From Candidatus Poseidoniaceae archaeon (GTDB taxonomy: Archaea > Thermoplasmatota > Poseidoniia > Poseidoniales > Poseidoniaceae), in assembly GCA_016777125.1 (NCBI GenBank), contig JADHSC010000006.1:1-64000 (forward strand): a stretch of DNA of 64,000 bases. Reading direction: 5' to 3'. The position numbers were made by a program, and so were the translations under genes. Below, piece by piece: positions 18,042 through 26,600 of this stretch. The notes beneath the pieces are model-generated. The model searched no databases. It was not told the DNA's origin and saw only the letters and a program-made list of their open reading frames with translations. Positions within the stretch are counted from its first letter, which is position 1. Each line of letters begins with the position of its first letter.

Positions 18042-19409
18042 CTACAATGAACCAACAATTCCTTCAATATCAGCAATTGTTTTTGGGCAACGTTTGGTCA
18101 AGACATCAGGTTCATCATCTGTCACAAGGACATCATCTTCAATTCGAATGCCAATATTGGCATATCGTTCAGGGCAATCCACATCAGGCCTCCATGCACC
18201 AAAATACAATCCAGGTTCTACGGTCAGCACCATACCTGCTTCAAGCAAGCGTGGAGTACCATCTGGTTTGTAAACGCCTACATCGTGAACATCAAGACCA
18301 AGCCAATGACCTGTGTTATGCATATACCAGTTTTTCAGTTGACCGGTTTGGGTATCGAGTGCATCTTCTAGACTTTGATTGATAATACCTAATCGGATAA
18401 GGCCCTCTGCGAGAACAGAACGAGCTACTTCATGTGGTTGATTGTAAGGATTCCCAACACGGCAGGCCGCTATTGCTTGTTCTTGGGCATCAAGAACAAT
18501 TTCATAAATTTCCTTTTGCGCATCTGTAAACGTACCGCCAATAGGCCAAGACCGAGTAATATCAGCTGCATATCCTTTGTACTCTGCACCAGCATCGATG
18601 AGAATAATCTCATCGCCTTTACACTTTGATTCATTGACAGTATAATGGAGGATGGTTGCATTTTCACCACACCCAACAATTGATGGATATGCCCAACCAC
18701 TTGTACCCCCATAGACGAAAAAGCCCTCAATAATGGATTGTAGTTGGTATTCGAAAATACCGTCTTTACTTGCTCTCATAGCTAATTCATGAGCGACTGA
18801 AGAGATTTCTGCAGCGTGACGCATGAATTCAATCTCTTCGGGAGATTTGCGTAGACGCATCTCAGCAATTCTACGACTCGGATCTTCAAGTGAAACTGGA
18901 CCAGAACCAAAATGTTGACGATTACGGTCTCTACGTTCAATTGAAGAAAGCACGATTGAATCAATGACACTGCTTATTCCTGTGCGTACATGAACAGTTG
19001 AACACTCAGAAAGAAACATATCAAGATGTTCTTCTAATTCATGTATTGAAGTTGCTTCATCGATAGACCAACCAAGTTTAGCACCTTCTGCTCCAGGGCG
19101 TCTTCCTTCCCAAATTTCTTTTAGAGTATCTTTAGGTTGTACAAATAGATGAGAAATCCATTGTGAACCGTCGTGATGGAAGATGAGTGCTGATTCAGGA
19201 TCAGCCCAACCTACAAGGTAAAGCATGTCACTCGATGTTCTGTATGGATAAGTCACATCGTTACTACGAACAGCTTCTGAGGGGGTTGTTATAATCACCA
19301 AATCTGAAGGCTTTAATTGCGAAAGAAAACGTTGTTGTCGCTCTAAATAGACTGATTTAGGAACACTCTTGGGTTCAGTTGGTAGACCTTTCACAGCATC
19401 ACTAAACAT
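18042..19409 (-). CDS. pepP: Xaa-Pro aminopeptidase (M24B)
   Basis: A 455-residue aminopeptidase P that removes an N-terminal residue before proline. The N-terminal domain has YPYRTSSDMLYLVGWADPES, typical for PepP. The pita-bread catalytic domain shows all five dinuclear metal ligands: Asp in LIDAGAEYKGYAADITRSWP (two), His in HNTGHWLGLDVHDVG, Glu in LTVEPGLYF and Glu in GIRIEDDVLVT. The protein is probably cytoplasmic, since no signal peptide is visible. It lies 10 bases upstream of mqnC on the same strand. Proline-peptide breakdown connects with the proline dehydrogenase at 57947-58897. Confidence 0.95.
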   Translation of the reverse strand: MFSDAVKGLPTEPKSVPKSVYLERQQRFLSQLKPSDLVIITTPSEAVRSNDVTYPYRTSSDMLYLVGWADPESALIFHHDGSQWISHLFVQPKDTLKEIWEGRRPGAEGAKLGWSIDEATSIHELEEHLDMFLSECSTVHVRTGISSVIDSIVLSSIERRDRNRQHFGSGPVSLEDPSRRIAEMRLRKSPEEIEFMRHAAEISSVAHELAMRASKDGIFEYQLQSIIEGFFVYGGTSGWAYPSIVGCGENATILHYTVNESKCKGDEIILIDAGAEYKGYAADITRSWPIGGTFTDAQKEIYEIVLDAQEQAIAACRVGNPYNQPHEVARSVLAEGLIRLGIINQSLEDALDTQTGQLKNWYMHNTGHWLGLDVHDVGVYKPDGTPRLLEAGMVLTVEPGLYFGAWRPDVDCPERYANIGIRIEDDVLVTDDEPDVLTKRCPKTIADIEGIVGSL

Positions 19410-19454
19410 AGACTCACCAGTTATTGCTATAATTCACAGTTTTTTAATGAATGG

Positions 19455-20975
19455 TTAATCATCAGAGGATTTAGTATCAGACCAGCGTACAAAATCTGAT
19501 TTCTGTGACGAAAATACTTTTTTGCGTATGATAACTATTGTCGATATTATGAGAAGGAACAATATTGTGGTCCAAATCGTAATGGATTGAAAAGAATTAG
19601 GATCTTGTGAATTCTGTTCCTCAACAGAAAATGTAATTGATGTACTTGCTCCATTATCATCGGTTAGAGTCAGCGTAATGTCCTTCCAATCATCACTTTT
19701 AATATCAGAAGATAAGAGATACGACCTACCACTTAAGAGGGATTTCCCATCAACAAACCAGTTGTATTGTAATGAATCAATGTCATTTACAGTATCAGTT
19801 GTTTGGTTTGCAGAAAAACACCATTCCTCTGATGATTTTACCATAACGGTCTGGTTATTCGAAATCTTATATCCATCATATCTTAAATCCAGTTGAGGTT
19901 CAACATTGACAACGGAAACATTGTGTTGAACATTTAAAATATTACCTCCTAAATCCCGAATCAGACCAAATATTTGGTACACTCCCTGTTCATCTGCTTC
20001 GAATGATAAACGATTATCCCCTAATATCTCGGTGGAAGATACTGCTCTTAATTCCCCATCTGGTTCAATTATAGTCCAGGTGACCGAATACACTGAACCC
20101 TCATATCCATCATCAACGTTAATATCAACGGTGATCATTTCCGCCTCGAAAAGTTCAGATATGGAAGAGAACGTCACATTGGGAGGATTTCTATCAACTG
20201 CCATGTATTGAGTAAGAGTATTTGATTCTCTCAGGGACATTGATTGAACATAAAAATCAACTAAATACAAACCATCAGGGAGGTTGATCGAGAGAGATTC
20301 CATGGTAACCGTGAGTTCGCCATCAATGAGTTCATGAAGAATTGTTACGGGAATATATTCATCCGTACAAATACCGAATGGGGCAGGGCAGACTGAGAGT
20401 GATGACAAAACCTCCGGATTCGAAATTTCTTCTAAGGAAATCAAGTTTGGTGGTAAAAGGACATCATAAGTGAGTACTACATCTTCAGTTGTAAGCATGA
20501 TTTGTGTTGTGAGATACGATTCAGATGAAAACATCAAAACTGGTCTATGATGAGATTGACCAAGATAGATTGTAAGGCCATATGATTTCAAATCAGTTTG
20601 TTCCAGCAATGAGATACGAACAAGGCATGTACAACTTTCACCCTCCTGATTAAACTGATGATTCCAAAGCCAGTTTGTAGTCCCAAGTGTTGTTTCAAAC
20701 GGAGTAACGGAAAGCAGTGAAGAACTCGAATTTAAAAGATCATATTGGCCGTCAGCCGTCACATTCCATAGGGAGATTTCAACTGAATTTAGAGGTACAG
20801 AGGATGAACCACTAACATTAATGAAATCCATGAGATGAATGCCATCTTCTTGATTAAATTCCAATATTGAATCAGCAGGAAGTTCTGCCATAGAAGACTT
20901 CAACGTAACTGGTGCAATGATAAGCATTGAGAGAATACTCACCAAGCAAATAGAAGTCGAATTCCCTCTAAACAT
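19455..20975 (-). CDS. Exported membrane-anchored protein with PKD-like domain
   Basis: A 506-residue surface protein. The N-terminus has a signal peptide (CLVSILSMLIIAPVTL, cleavage probably near SSMA) and the C-terminus has a transmembrane anchor, TIWTTILFLLIISTIVIIRK, followed by a short charged tail. The outside part is beta-rich and Ser/Thr-rich. Residues about 370-455 resemble a PKD/Ig-type fold (YNWFVDGKSLLSGRSY, ITLTLTDDNGASTSITFSV). No catalytic motif is evident. It follows the 1044-residue calcium-repeat protein by 6 bases, so the two probably form one surface-protein operon. A structural or adhesive role is inference. Confidence 0.75.
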   Translation of the reverse strand: MFRGNSTSICLVSILSMLIIAPVTLKSSMAELPADSILEFNQEDGIHLMDFINVSGSSSVPLNSVEISLWNVTADGQYDLLNSSSSLLSVTPFETTLGTTNWLWNHQFNQEGESCTCLVRISLLEQTDLKSYGLTIYLGQSHHRPVLMFSSESYLTTQIMLTTEDVVLTYDVLLPPNLISLEEISNPEVLSSLSVCPAPFGICTDEYIPVTILHELIDGELTVTMESLSINLPDGLYLVDFYVQSMSLRESNTLTQYMAVDRNPPNVTFSSISELFEAEMITVDINVDDGYEGSVYSVTWTIIEPDGELRAVSSTEILGDNRLSFEADEQGVYQIFGLIRDLGGNILNVQHNVSVVNVEPQLDLRYDGYKISNNQTVMVKSSEEWCFSANQTTDTVNDIDSLQYNWFVDGKSLLSGRSYLLSSDIKSDDWKDITLTLTDDNGASTSITFSVEEQNSQDPNSFQSITIWTTILFLLIISTIVIIRKKVFSSQKSDFVRWSDTKSSDD

Positions 20976-20981
20976 AATTCA

Positions 20982-23900
20982 CTAGCTCTCAAATGGATCG
21001 CATAGTTCACCTTGACCGGGGAAACTTATCGGATTTCTTGGGTTCGTATCCCACTTGAATTCACAATAGTTTACGTGACCATCACCATCGCTATCGACAA
21101 GTCTGTCGGCAGAATCGTAAGGATCGAATTCAAAGTGATATTCCCATCCAGTAGCCATACCATCGTCATCATGATCCATGTAATAGACTTCAGGCCCATC
21201 TTCCCAATCATCACCATCAGTGTCATTAGCCACTGGGTTGGTTCCATTCTCAAATTCTTCGAAATTAGTGTAATTCTCGAGGTTATTATAGAACTTCATA
21301 CCGTCAGGAGTGTTTGGATCGATATTGCATTCCGCATTGGTTGTGTCATTATATCCTGGGCAATATTTCCTGATTAAACCAGTTCGATTTAATCCGTCTG
21401 AATCTGGGTCTTCTTCACCATCATCGATACCGTCAAGGTCACTGTCGGCCATGGAAGGATCCATTACACCACGGGCCCCGTATGCGTTGATTGTAGAATT
21501 ATCAACCAGATTATTATTTATCGCCTCATAGGAATATCGTACTTCCCAACCATCAGGCAAATTATCACCGTCTGTATCGTCGTCTACTGGATTTGTATTC
21601 CAGTTCGCAGGAGCCTCTGCCCCGTTAGGGAGAGTATCATTATCGACGTCATAGGTATCATCTTTCAGAGAATTAAGTGAAGGGTCGAGAGCCCAACGAC
21701 CTTTACATCCATCACACATCGTATTCCCAGGTAGGTCAAAGCCAGAAAGATTCATCTCAGAAACTTCGTATTTCTTCTGAAGTTCAAAGCCACCAAGCCA
21801 ATTAATCCAAACGTAGCCACCGGGTCCCATCTGACAACTATTGGTTGAGGTTTCTGTACATCCTGGTCGATCCCAATTTGAGACAGCAACCCAAAGTGAA
21901 TGAGAATTAGTATTATCTTCAGTTGATTTAACCTGCATTTCCCATCCATCGAGCATACCATCAGCATCAGTATCATTGATCAGTGGATTCGTTTCTGATT
22001 GGAATGGCCTTGGGATAAAGAGGATTTCATTTCCGTCAATCAGGCCATCGCCATCGGTATCAGAGTTGTTTGCGTGGGTAACGAAATTATCTGCACCTGC
22101 AATCACTTCTTCACCATCTTCTAATCCATCGTTATCGGTGTCAAACATACAGGCGGATGTGAAATATTGTTCACCATTGAAGATATATCCGAGTTTGGTT
22201 TCTTGCTGATCACTTTCTCCATCACTGTCAGTATCATCATTTGAAGCATTAGAACCTTGTCCATCACATGTGGAAGAAAATTCAAGATAATCGGAAAGCC
22301 CATCACCATCGGTATCTGGTAATCCAGGATCTGAAACAACCCAAGTTAATTGTACACCCCTATTGACAACAAGAATTTCCCAGCCACCTACTTCGATACC
22401 ATCGAGGAGTCCGTCTAGGTCAGTGTCACCATGGGTTGGATCTGTTGAACGTCCGACGATGTTTCCTTGGTCATCGAGACGAGCCTCGTATTCCATCAAG
22501 TTGGTAAATCGCTCAGATTCTTCAACAAGATTCATCCAAACAAAGAGACGTGATTCAATTTGGTCTCCTGGAGCTACGTTGATTGAGTAAACATAGCCAT
22601 CAACTGGAGCGACCAGATATACTGGTTGCTTGTTACCTCCACCCATTGTGTATTGACCACGAGCGATGGTTGTGTTACTTGTGACGTAATCGCCCTTTTG
22701 GACGTAGAGTTCTACAACAGTAGTTGTGAGTTCCAATTCGTCATACACGACGTCTCCGTCTCCGTCAGAATCCCATCCATCGAAATCGATGTCATCGTTA
22801 GCATTGCTAGCATTTCTTGGATTCAATGGGTATTCTAATGTTGTACGGTTGTACTGATTTGCTTCCCAACCATCAGGCATTTTGTCTCCATCAGTATCCT
22901 CACTCCAAGGAGATGTAAAAGATGGCAATCCGTTTGTAAGGCCAAACTTATTGGCCACTTGATATTCTTCAAGATTGTTTAAGCCATCTTCATCCCAGTC
23001 ATTGTAACCATCGGATGAATTTGATGGATTAAGTTGCTTATTCGCATCCTGAGTCGGGTGATCTTGCTTGAATGAGAAACAGTATTCAAATCCGTCAGGC
23101 ATACCATCACCGTCAGTATCCCAATCACTTGGTCCGTTTAGAAGGCCATCACCGTCAAGGTCAGACAAGAACCATGCAGCGCTTACTTCGGAAGCGAATG
23201 GAGCAGTGCGTGGTGTTCTCTGTGAGACTGGAGTACTTTCAGGTTCACCGCAATCTGAACCAAGTTCAAAGTTAAGGACAACAGCACCTGAGTTTACTTC
23301 GAGGATATCTGGAAGCATATCATCATCGGAATCAGCAGATGCTGGATTGGTCCCATATGCTTCCTCTTGGAAGTTGAGAAGTCCATCGTCATCAAAATCT
23401 AGAACTTGATCGCAGGAATGCTTCCCTAATGGGTTTTCGAGTTCATCCCATGTAGGAGCGCCTTCAAATTCTTCAAGCATTGAAGAAAGGGTTTCTTCCA
23501 AAGCGAGGTTCAAAAGTGTACAATCCCAGTTGCCTGAGAGAGGATTGAAAAGATAGATTGTACCATCTGGAGAAGATACATTCATTCCATAAATAGACTC
23601 CCATCGATCGTTTAATCCATCGTTATCTGTATCAGCCCGTTGTGGGTCGGTTCCGAGTTCCGCTTCTTGTTCGTTTGTAAGACCATCACGATCTGGATCG
23701 CCGTATTTTCCTTGCTCAGGATCAGGCCATGAATCGCTTTCGTTCGAAATTTCAGCATCATCTGCTGTTGTTGTAGAACCCGTCTCTTCTTCAAGCAGTT
23801 CAGACTCACCATTGTCAAGAGGATTGAGGCCATGGTCCACTTCCCATCCATCACTCATGCCGTCTTTATCTGTATCTTCATCGAGGGGATTAGTACCGTA

Positions 23901-24116
23901 TTGAGACTCAAGAACGTCTGGAAGGCCATCATTATCGCTATCAGTAGCTTCTCCAGAAGACACTTCATCTCCAAACAAATCTTCTTCTGCTGCACTATCG
24001 AATTCTCCAATTCCATCAGAAGTTTGGTAAAAACCGCTCACTCCTACGAAAAGAGCCCCGAATATTAGTGTTGAAATGATAGCAGCATACGCCATTTGAT
24101 TGTGATTTAGTGACAT
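20982..24116 (-). CDS. Large surface protein of calcium-binding DxDxDG repeats
   Basis: A 1044-residue exported protein. The N-terminal signal-anchor AAIISTLIFGALFVGVSGF is followed by many aspartate-rich units of the form DTDGDGLSDYLE or DTDNDGLEDGEE with intervening NP or W segments, the thrombospondin type 3/dockerin-like calcium-binding pattern. Near residues 460-535 an inserted segment (LYVQKGDYVTS, YLVAPVDGYVYSINVAPGD) looks like a biotinyl/lipoyl-type barrel-sandwich fold. There is no C-terminal anchor; the protein ends DPFES. It would be rigid and calcium-stabilised at the cell surface. Codon-level repetition gives strong DNA similarity between repeats. No enzyme domain is seen. Confidence 0.8.
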   Translation of the reverse strand: MSLNHNQMAYAAIISTLIFGALFVGVSGFYQTSDGIGEFDSAAEEDLFGDEVSSGEATDSDNDGLPDVLESQYGTNPLDEDTDKDGMSDGWEVDHGLNPLDNGESELLEEETGSTTTADDAEISNESDSWPDPEQGKYGDPDRDGLTNEQEAELGTDPQRADTDNDGLNDRWESIYGMNVSSPDGTIYLFNPLSGNWDCTLLNLALEETLSSMLEEFEGAPTWDELENPLGKHSCDQVLDFDDDGLLNFQEEAYGTNPASADSDDDMLPDILEVNSGAVVLNFELGSDCGEPESTPVSQRTPRTAPFASEVSAAWFLSDLDGDGLLNGPSDWDTDGDGMPDGFEYCFSFKQDHPTQDANKQLNPSNSSDGYNDWDEDGLNNLEEYQVANKFGLTNGLPSFTSPWSEDTDGDKMPDGWEANQYNRTTLEYPLNPRNASNANDDIDFDGWDSDGDGDVVYDELELTTTVVELYVQKGDYVTSNTTIARGQYTMGGGNKQPVYLVAPVDGYVYSINVAPGDQIESRLFVWMNLVEESERFTNLMEYEARLDDQGNIVGRSTDPTHGDTDLDGLLDGIEVGGWEILVVNRGVQLTWVVSDPGLPDTDGDGLSDYLEFSSTCDGQGSNASNDDTDSDGESDQQETKLGYIFNGEQYFTSACMFDTDNDGLEDGEEVIAGADNFVTHANNSDTDGDGLIDGNEILFIPRPFQSETNPLINDTDADGMLDGWEMQVKSTEDNTNSHSLWVAVSNWDRPGCTETSTNSCQMGPGGYVWINWLGGFELQKKYEVSEMNLSGFDLPGNTMCDGCKGRWALDPSLNSLKDDTYDVDNDTLPNGAEAPANWNTNPVDDDTDGDNLPDGWEVRYSYEAINNNLVDNSTINAYGARGVMDPSMADSDLDGIDDGEEDPDSDGLNRTGLIRKYCPGYNDTTNAECNIDPNTPDGMKFYNNLENYTNFEEFENGTNPVANDTDGDDWEDGPEVYYMDHDDDGMATGWEYHFEFDPYDSADRLVDSDGDGHVNYCEFKWDTNPRNPISFPGQGELCDPFES

Positions 24117-24214
24117 TGGTAATAGCCTCCGCTCCTTGACTAATCTTACGAGCCTTCGATTTGGTTATGAACCTTGACCTTAATTGCTCGACAACTATCG
24201 AAATGTTGATTTGA

Positions 24215-24221
24215 TTTATAC
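24215..24221 (-). promoter_or_regulatory. Possible TATA box for the 1044-residue surface protein
   Basis: On the minus strand GTATAAATC occurs about 100 bases upstream of the surface-protein start, at the very end of the preceding unknown gene. The roughly 100-base space before the ATG (24117-24215) holds no gene. TTCATAACC nearer to the start is a weaker alternative. Only the sequence match supports this. Confidence 0.3.
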
Positions 24222-25253
24222 TGAATTTTCGTATGCCAATAATGAACGCAAATTAACGTGTATAGTACCATCAATCAACTTCAAACTTAAGTGAAATTTC
24301 CTTCCATGTGCACGTTCCCAAATACCAGCAACAAGACCAATGGAAAAAGCTGAAAGGGGAGATTTAGGGAATGTTAGAGTTGTATCGTAAGACTGAGGAT
24401 CATATGAGACGACAGTGGCTCCACCCCATCCTTGTTCTGATAGATATGTGCGCAAATAAGCATCCCAACTGTCCTTCCCAGTAATGTAAACTGCACGCTC
24501 CGAAAGGGAAAATAATTCCACTACAGAAGAGATAAGTAGACACATGATGGAAGTATCGGGCTTGGACCAATCGCTTGGACATTCAATCCATTGCACATCA
24601 CTCATATCTGGAGCATAAGCCAAACATGTTGACGAAAATCTCTCCAGAAGAGAAGCCGGGACAATCATGTACCGCTCGCCATCAATTTCAAAATGACCCA
24701 ACTCCTTTACAACAAGTAAACCGGATACGTATCGGGAGTCACCTAGACCAGATGGAGTCATCTTTTCTGACCAGGGAAATGGCCGAACTGAACCGGGAGG
24801 AGGTAATTCACGATTGACCTCAAGTGATAACTGAACTACTCGAGGCGTTGGTTCATTCCAACGAATTTTGTATCTCGTTTGATGGAAAACTTCCAAAGCA
24901 TATGATGCTAACCCAACAGAAAAAAGAGAATGGGCGCCATTGAAAATCTCCTTTTTTTGTAAATCAATTGTTCCACTTCCGTAAAAATGTGTCAGTTGTG
25001 AAAGTTGTGAGATATATTTTTTCTTCTTGAACAATCCATGCTGCAAGGACAAGCGTTCATGAAACTCTAAATCATCCACTACTGAATTTATGAAGATACG
25101 GCTTAAGGGATGTTTGAAAAGAGATTCAAAACTTCGCCACCAACGATTGAATTCATGTTGTTTCCACAACATGTAACAATTTTGATCTGTATCAAAGATG
25201 AAGCCCCCATTATGAGTTAATGACTCATGCGAAAGTTCAGATGGAGTGGACAT
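24216..25253 (-). CDS. Unrecognised soluble protein
   Basis: A 345-residue protein without signal peptide or clear membrane span. It begins 3 bases after the glyA stop, so translation is probably coupled to glyA. The C-terminal region (LSAFSIGLVAGIWERAHGRKFHLSLKL is split by polar turns) faintly recalls V4R-type ligand domains, where a helix with a hydrophobic face precedes a beta-strand pair, but I cannot support that family. No Cys clusters or nucleotide-binding motifs are visible. Confidence 0.7.
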   Translation of the reverse strand: MSTPSELSHESLTHNGGFIFDTDQNCYMLWKQHEFNRWWRSFESLFKHPLSRIFINSVVDDLEFHERLSLQHGLFKKKKYISQLSQLTHFYGSGTIDLQKKEIFNGAHSLFSVGLASYALEVFHQTRYKIRWNEPTPRVVQLSLEVNRELPPPGSVRPFPWSEKMTPSGLGDSRYVSGLLVVKELGHFEIDGERYMIVPASLLERFSSTCLAYAPDMSDVQWIECPSDWSKPDTSIMCLLISSVVELFSLSERAVYITGKDSWDAYLRTYLSEQGWGGATVVSYDPQSYDTTLTFPKSPLSAFSIGLVAGIWERAHGRKFHLSLKLIDGTIHVNLRSLLAYENSV

Positions 25254-25256
25254 GCC

Positions 25257-26549
25257 TTACATTCCTTCATATGCAAGAAGATCTTCAGAATCAAAGCAGT
25301 ATTGAACATGTTGAAAATCAGATTTTAGATGATGTACATCATTTTTAATTGCATTGACATCTTCATTTCGAAGTAATGCTCGTGCATAAAAAGAGGCCAC
25401 TTCTTCCATTTCTCGTGGACCCATTCCAACACGAGTAAGTTCTTGAACTCCTAGTCGAAGACCGGATGGAGTCATAGCCTTGGTGTCTCCTGGAAGCATA
25501 TTCATATTGGTAATTATTCCAGCTTTTTCCAATAGAGCAGCTGCTGTTGCACCTGCTCCAGAATCGATATCTCCGTGACGTGTCAACACCTGATGAGAGG
25601 CTGTATATCCACGGGATTCAGCAAGAACATCAAACCCTTCTGCTGCCAAGGCTTGCGCAAATGCTTGAGCATTTCGAACGATATCTTGGACGTAAGCTGC
25701 TCCAAACGCTTCAAATTCTGCAAGTGCCACAACTTTACCGGCTACGTGATGTAAGTGGTATGATGATACAACACCTGGAAACATTGAATTGTTAAGTTTT
25801 CTTTGAAATTTAGGATCTTCATTTGACGAGAGAAGAAAGCCTCCTTGTGGTCCAGGGAAGGTTTTGTGAGAGGAGCCAGTCATGACATCGGCACCTTCTC
25901 TCAGAGGGTCTTGGAATACACCTCCTGCTATTAACCCAAGAACGTGAGCACCGTCATACATGACTGTAGAACCTACTTCATGGGCTGCATCAGATAACTC
26001 TTTGAGAGGTGTAGGAAAAAGGAACACAGATTGTCCAACAAGGGTTACTTTAGGTTTTAATTCTCGAATAAGTGCGCATGAGCCATCAATATCTGGCTCC
26101 ATACGGTCTTCATCCCAAGGATACGTTGAGACGTTGAGATCACGTAGACCGACAGCACCCATACGAGCATGCGAAATATGTCCTCCATCAGCGGTTGAAA
26201 CAGCAGTAATAGAATCTCCTGGTTTGGCTAATGCTTTCAATGCACCAATATTAGAAACGGTTCCAGAGGTCGATTGTATGTTCGCAAATGGTGCGTTGAA
26301 TACCTTCTTTGCGAGATCAATCCCAAGACTTTCAATGGTGTCGAAATCCTCACATCCTTGGTAATATCTTTTTCCTGGTAAGCCTTCTGCATAGCGGCCA
26401 TGTAAATCAGAATTGATAGCACGCTTAACATTTGGAGAAATAATATTCTCGGATGCAATCATGCCAAGTCCGTTTCCGTAAAGACGGGCACTATTGGATG
26501 TCGCTTCTAAAACGCGGTTAACTGAGTCTCTTGGTGAAGGACTGCCCAT
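25257..26549 (-). CDS. glyA: Serine hydroxymethyltransferase
   Basis: A 430-residue PLP enzyme that interconverts serine and glycine with transfer of a one-carbon unit to a pterin or folate. The PLP-lysine motif is TGSSHKTFPGPQGG. NIQSTSGTVSNIGALKAL, the His of DGGHISHAR and VMYDGAHVLGLIAGG are the other cofactor-binding blocks. YAEGLPGKRYYQGCEDFD is the conserved substrate-loop segment. The Ser-Gly rather than Ser-His-type composition is closer to archaeal SHMTs. With SerA (41758-42765) it covers serine and glycine metabolism in this window. Translation is likely coupled to the unknown gene that follows. Confidence 0.95.
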   Translation of the reverse strand: MGSPSPRDSVNRVLEATSNSARLYGNGLGMIASENIISPNVKRAINSDLHGRYAEGLPGKRYYQGCEDFDTIESLGIDLAKKVFNAPFANIQSTSGTVSNIGALKALAKPGDSITAVSTADGGHISHARMGAVGLRDLNVSTYPWDEDRMEPDIDGSCALIRELKPKVTLVGQSVFLFPTPLKELSDAAHEVGSTVMYDGAHVLGLIAGGVFQDPLREGADVMTGSSHKTFPGPQGGFLLSSNEDPKFQRKLNNSMFPGVVSSYHLHHVAGKVVALAEFEAFGAAYVQDIVRNAQAFAQALAAEGFDVLAESRGYTASHQVLTRHGDIDSGAGATAAALLEKAGIITNMNMLPGDTKAMTPSGLRLGVQELTRVGMGPREMEEVASFYARALLRNEDVNAIKNDVHHLKSDFQHVQYCFDSEDLLAYEGM

Positions 26550-26600
26550 GTATTGTCCAGTCAGACAAGGTTCATGAATACTATCAATCGCTTGTTAGGC

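Noticed and set aside
20982-24000. Repeated DNA with period-like similarity that could suggest a CRISPR or satellite array.
   Set aside because: The repeats are in frame and encode DxDxDG protein units; spacing is irregular and no unique spacers are seen.
24216-25253. V4R-domain assignment for the gene after glyA.
   Set aside because: Resemblance is limited to one helix-strand segment and lacks the Cys/Gly signature of V4R proteins.
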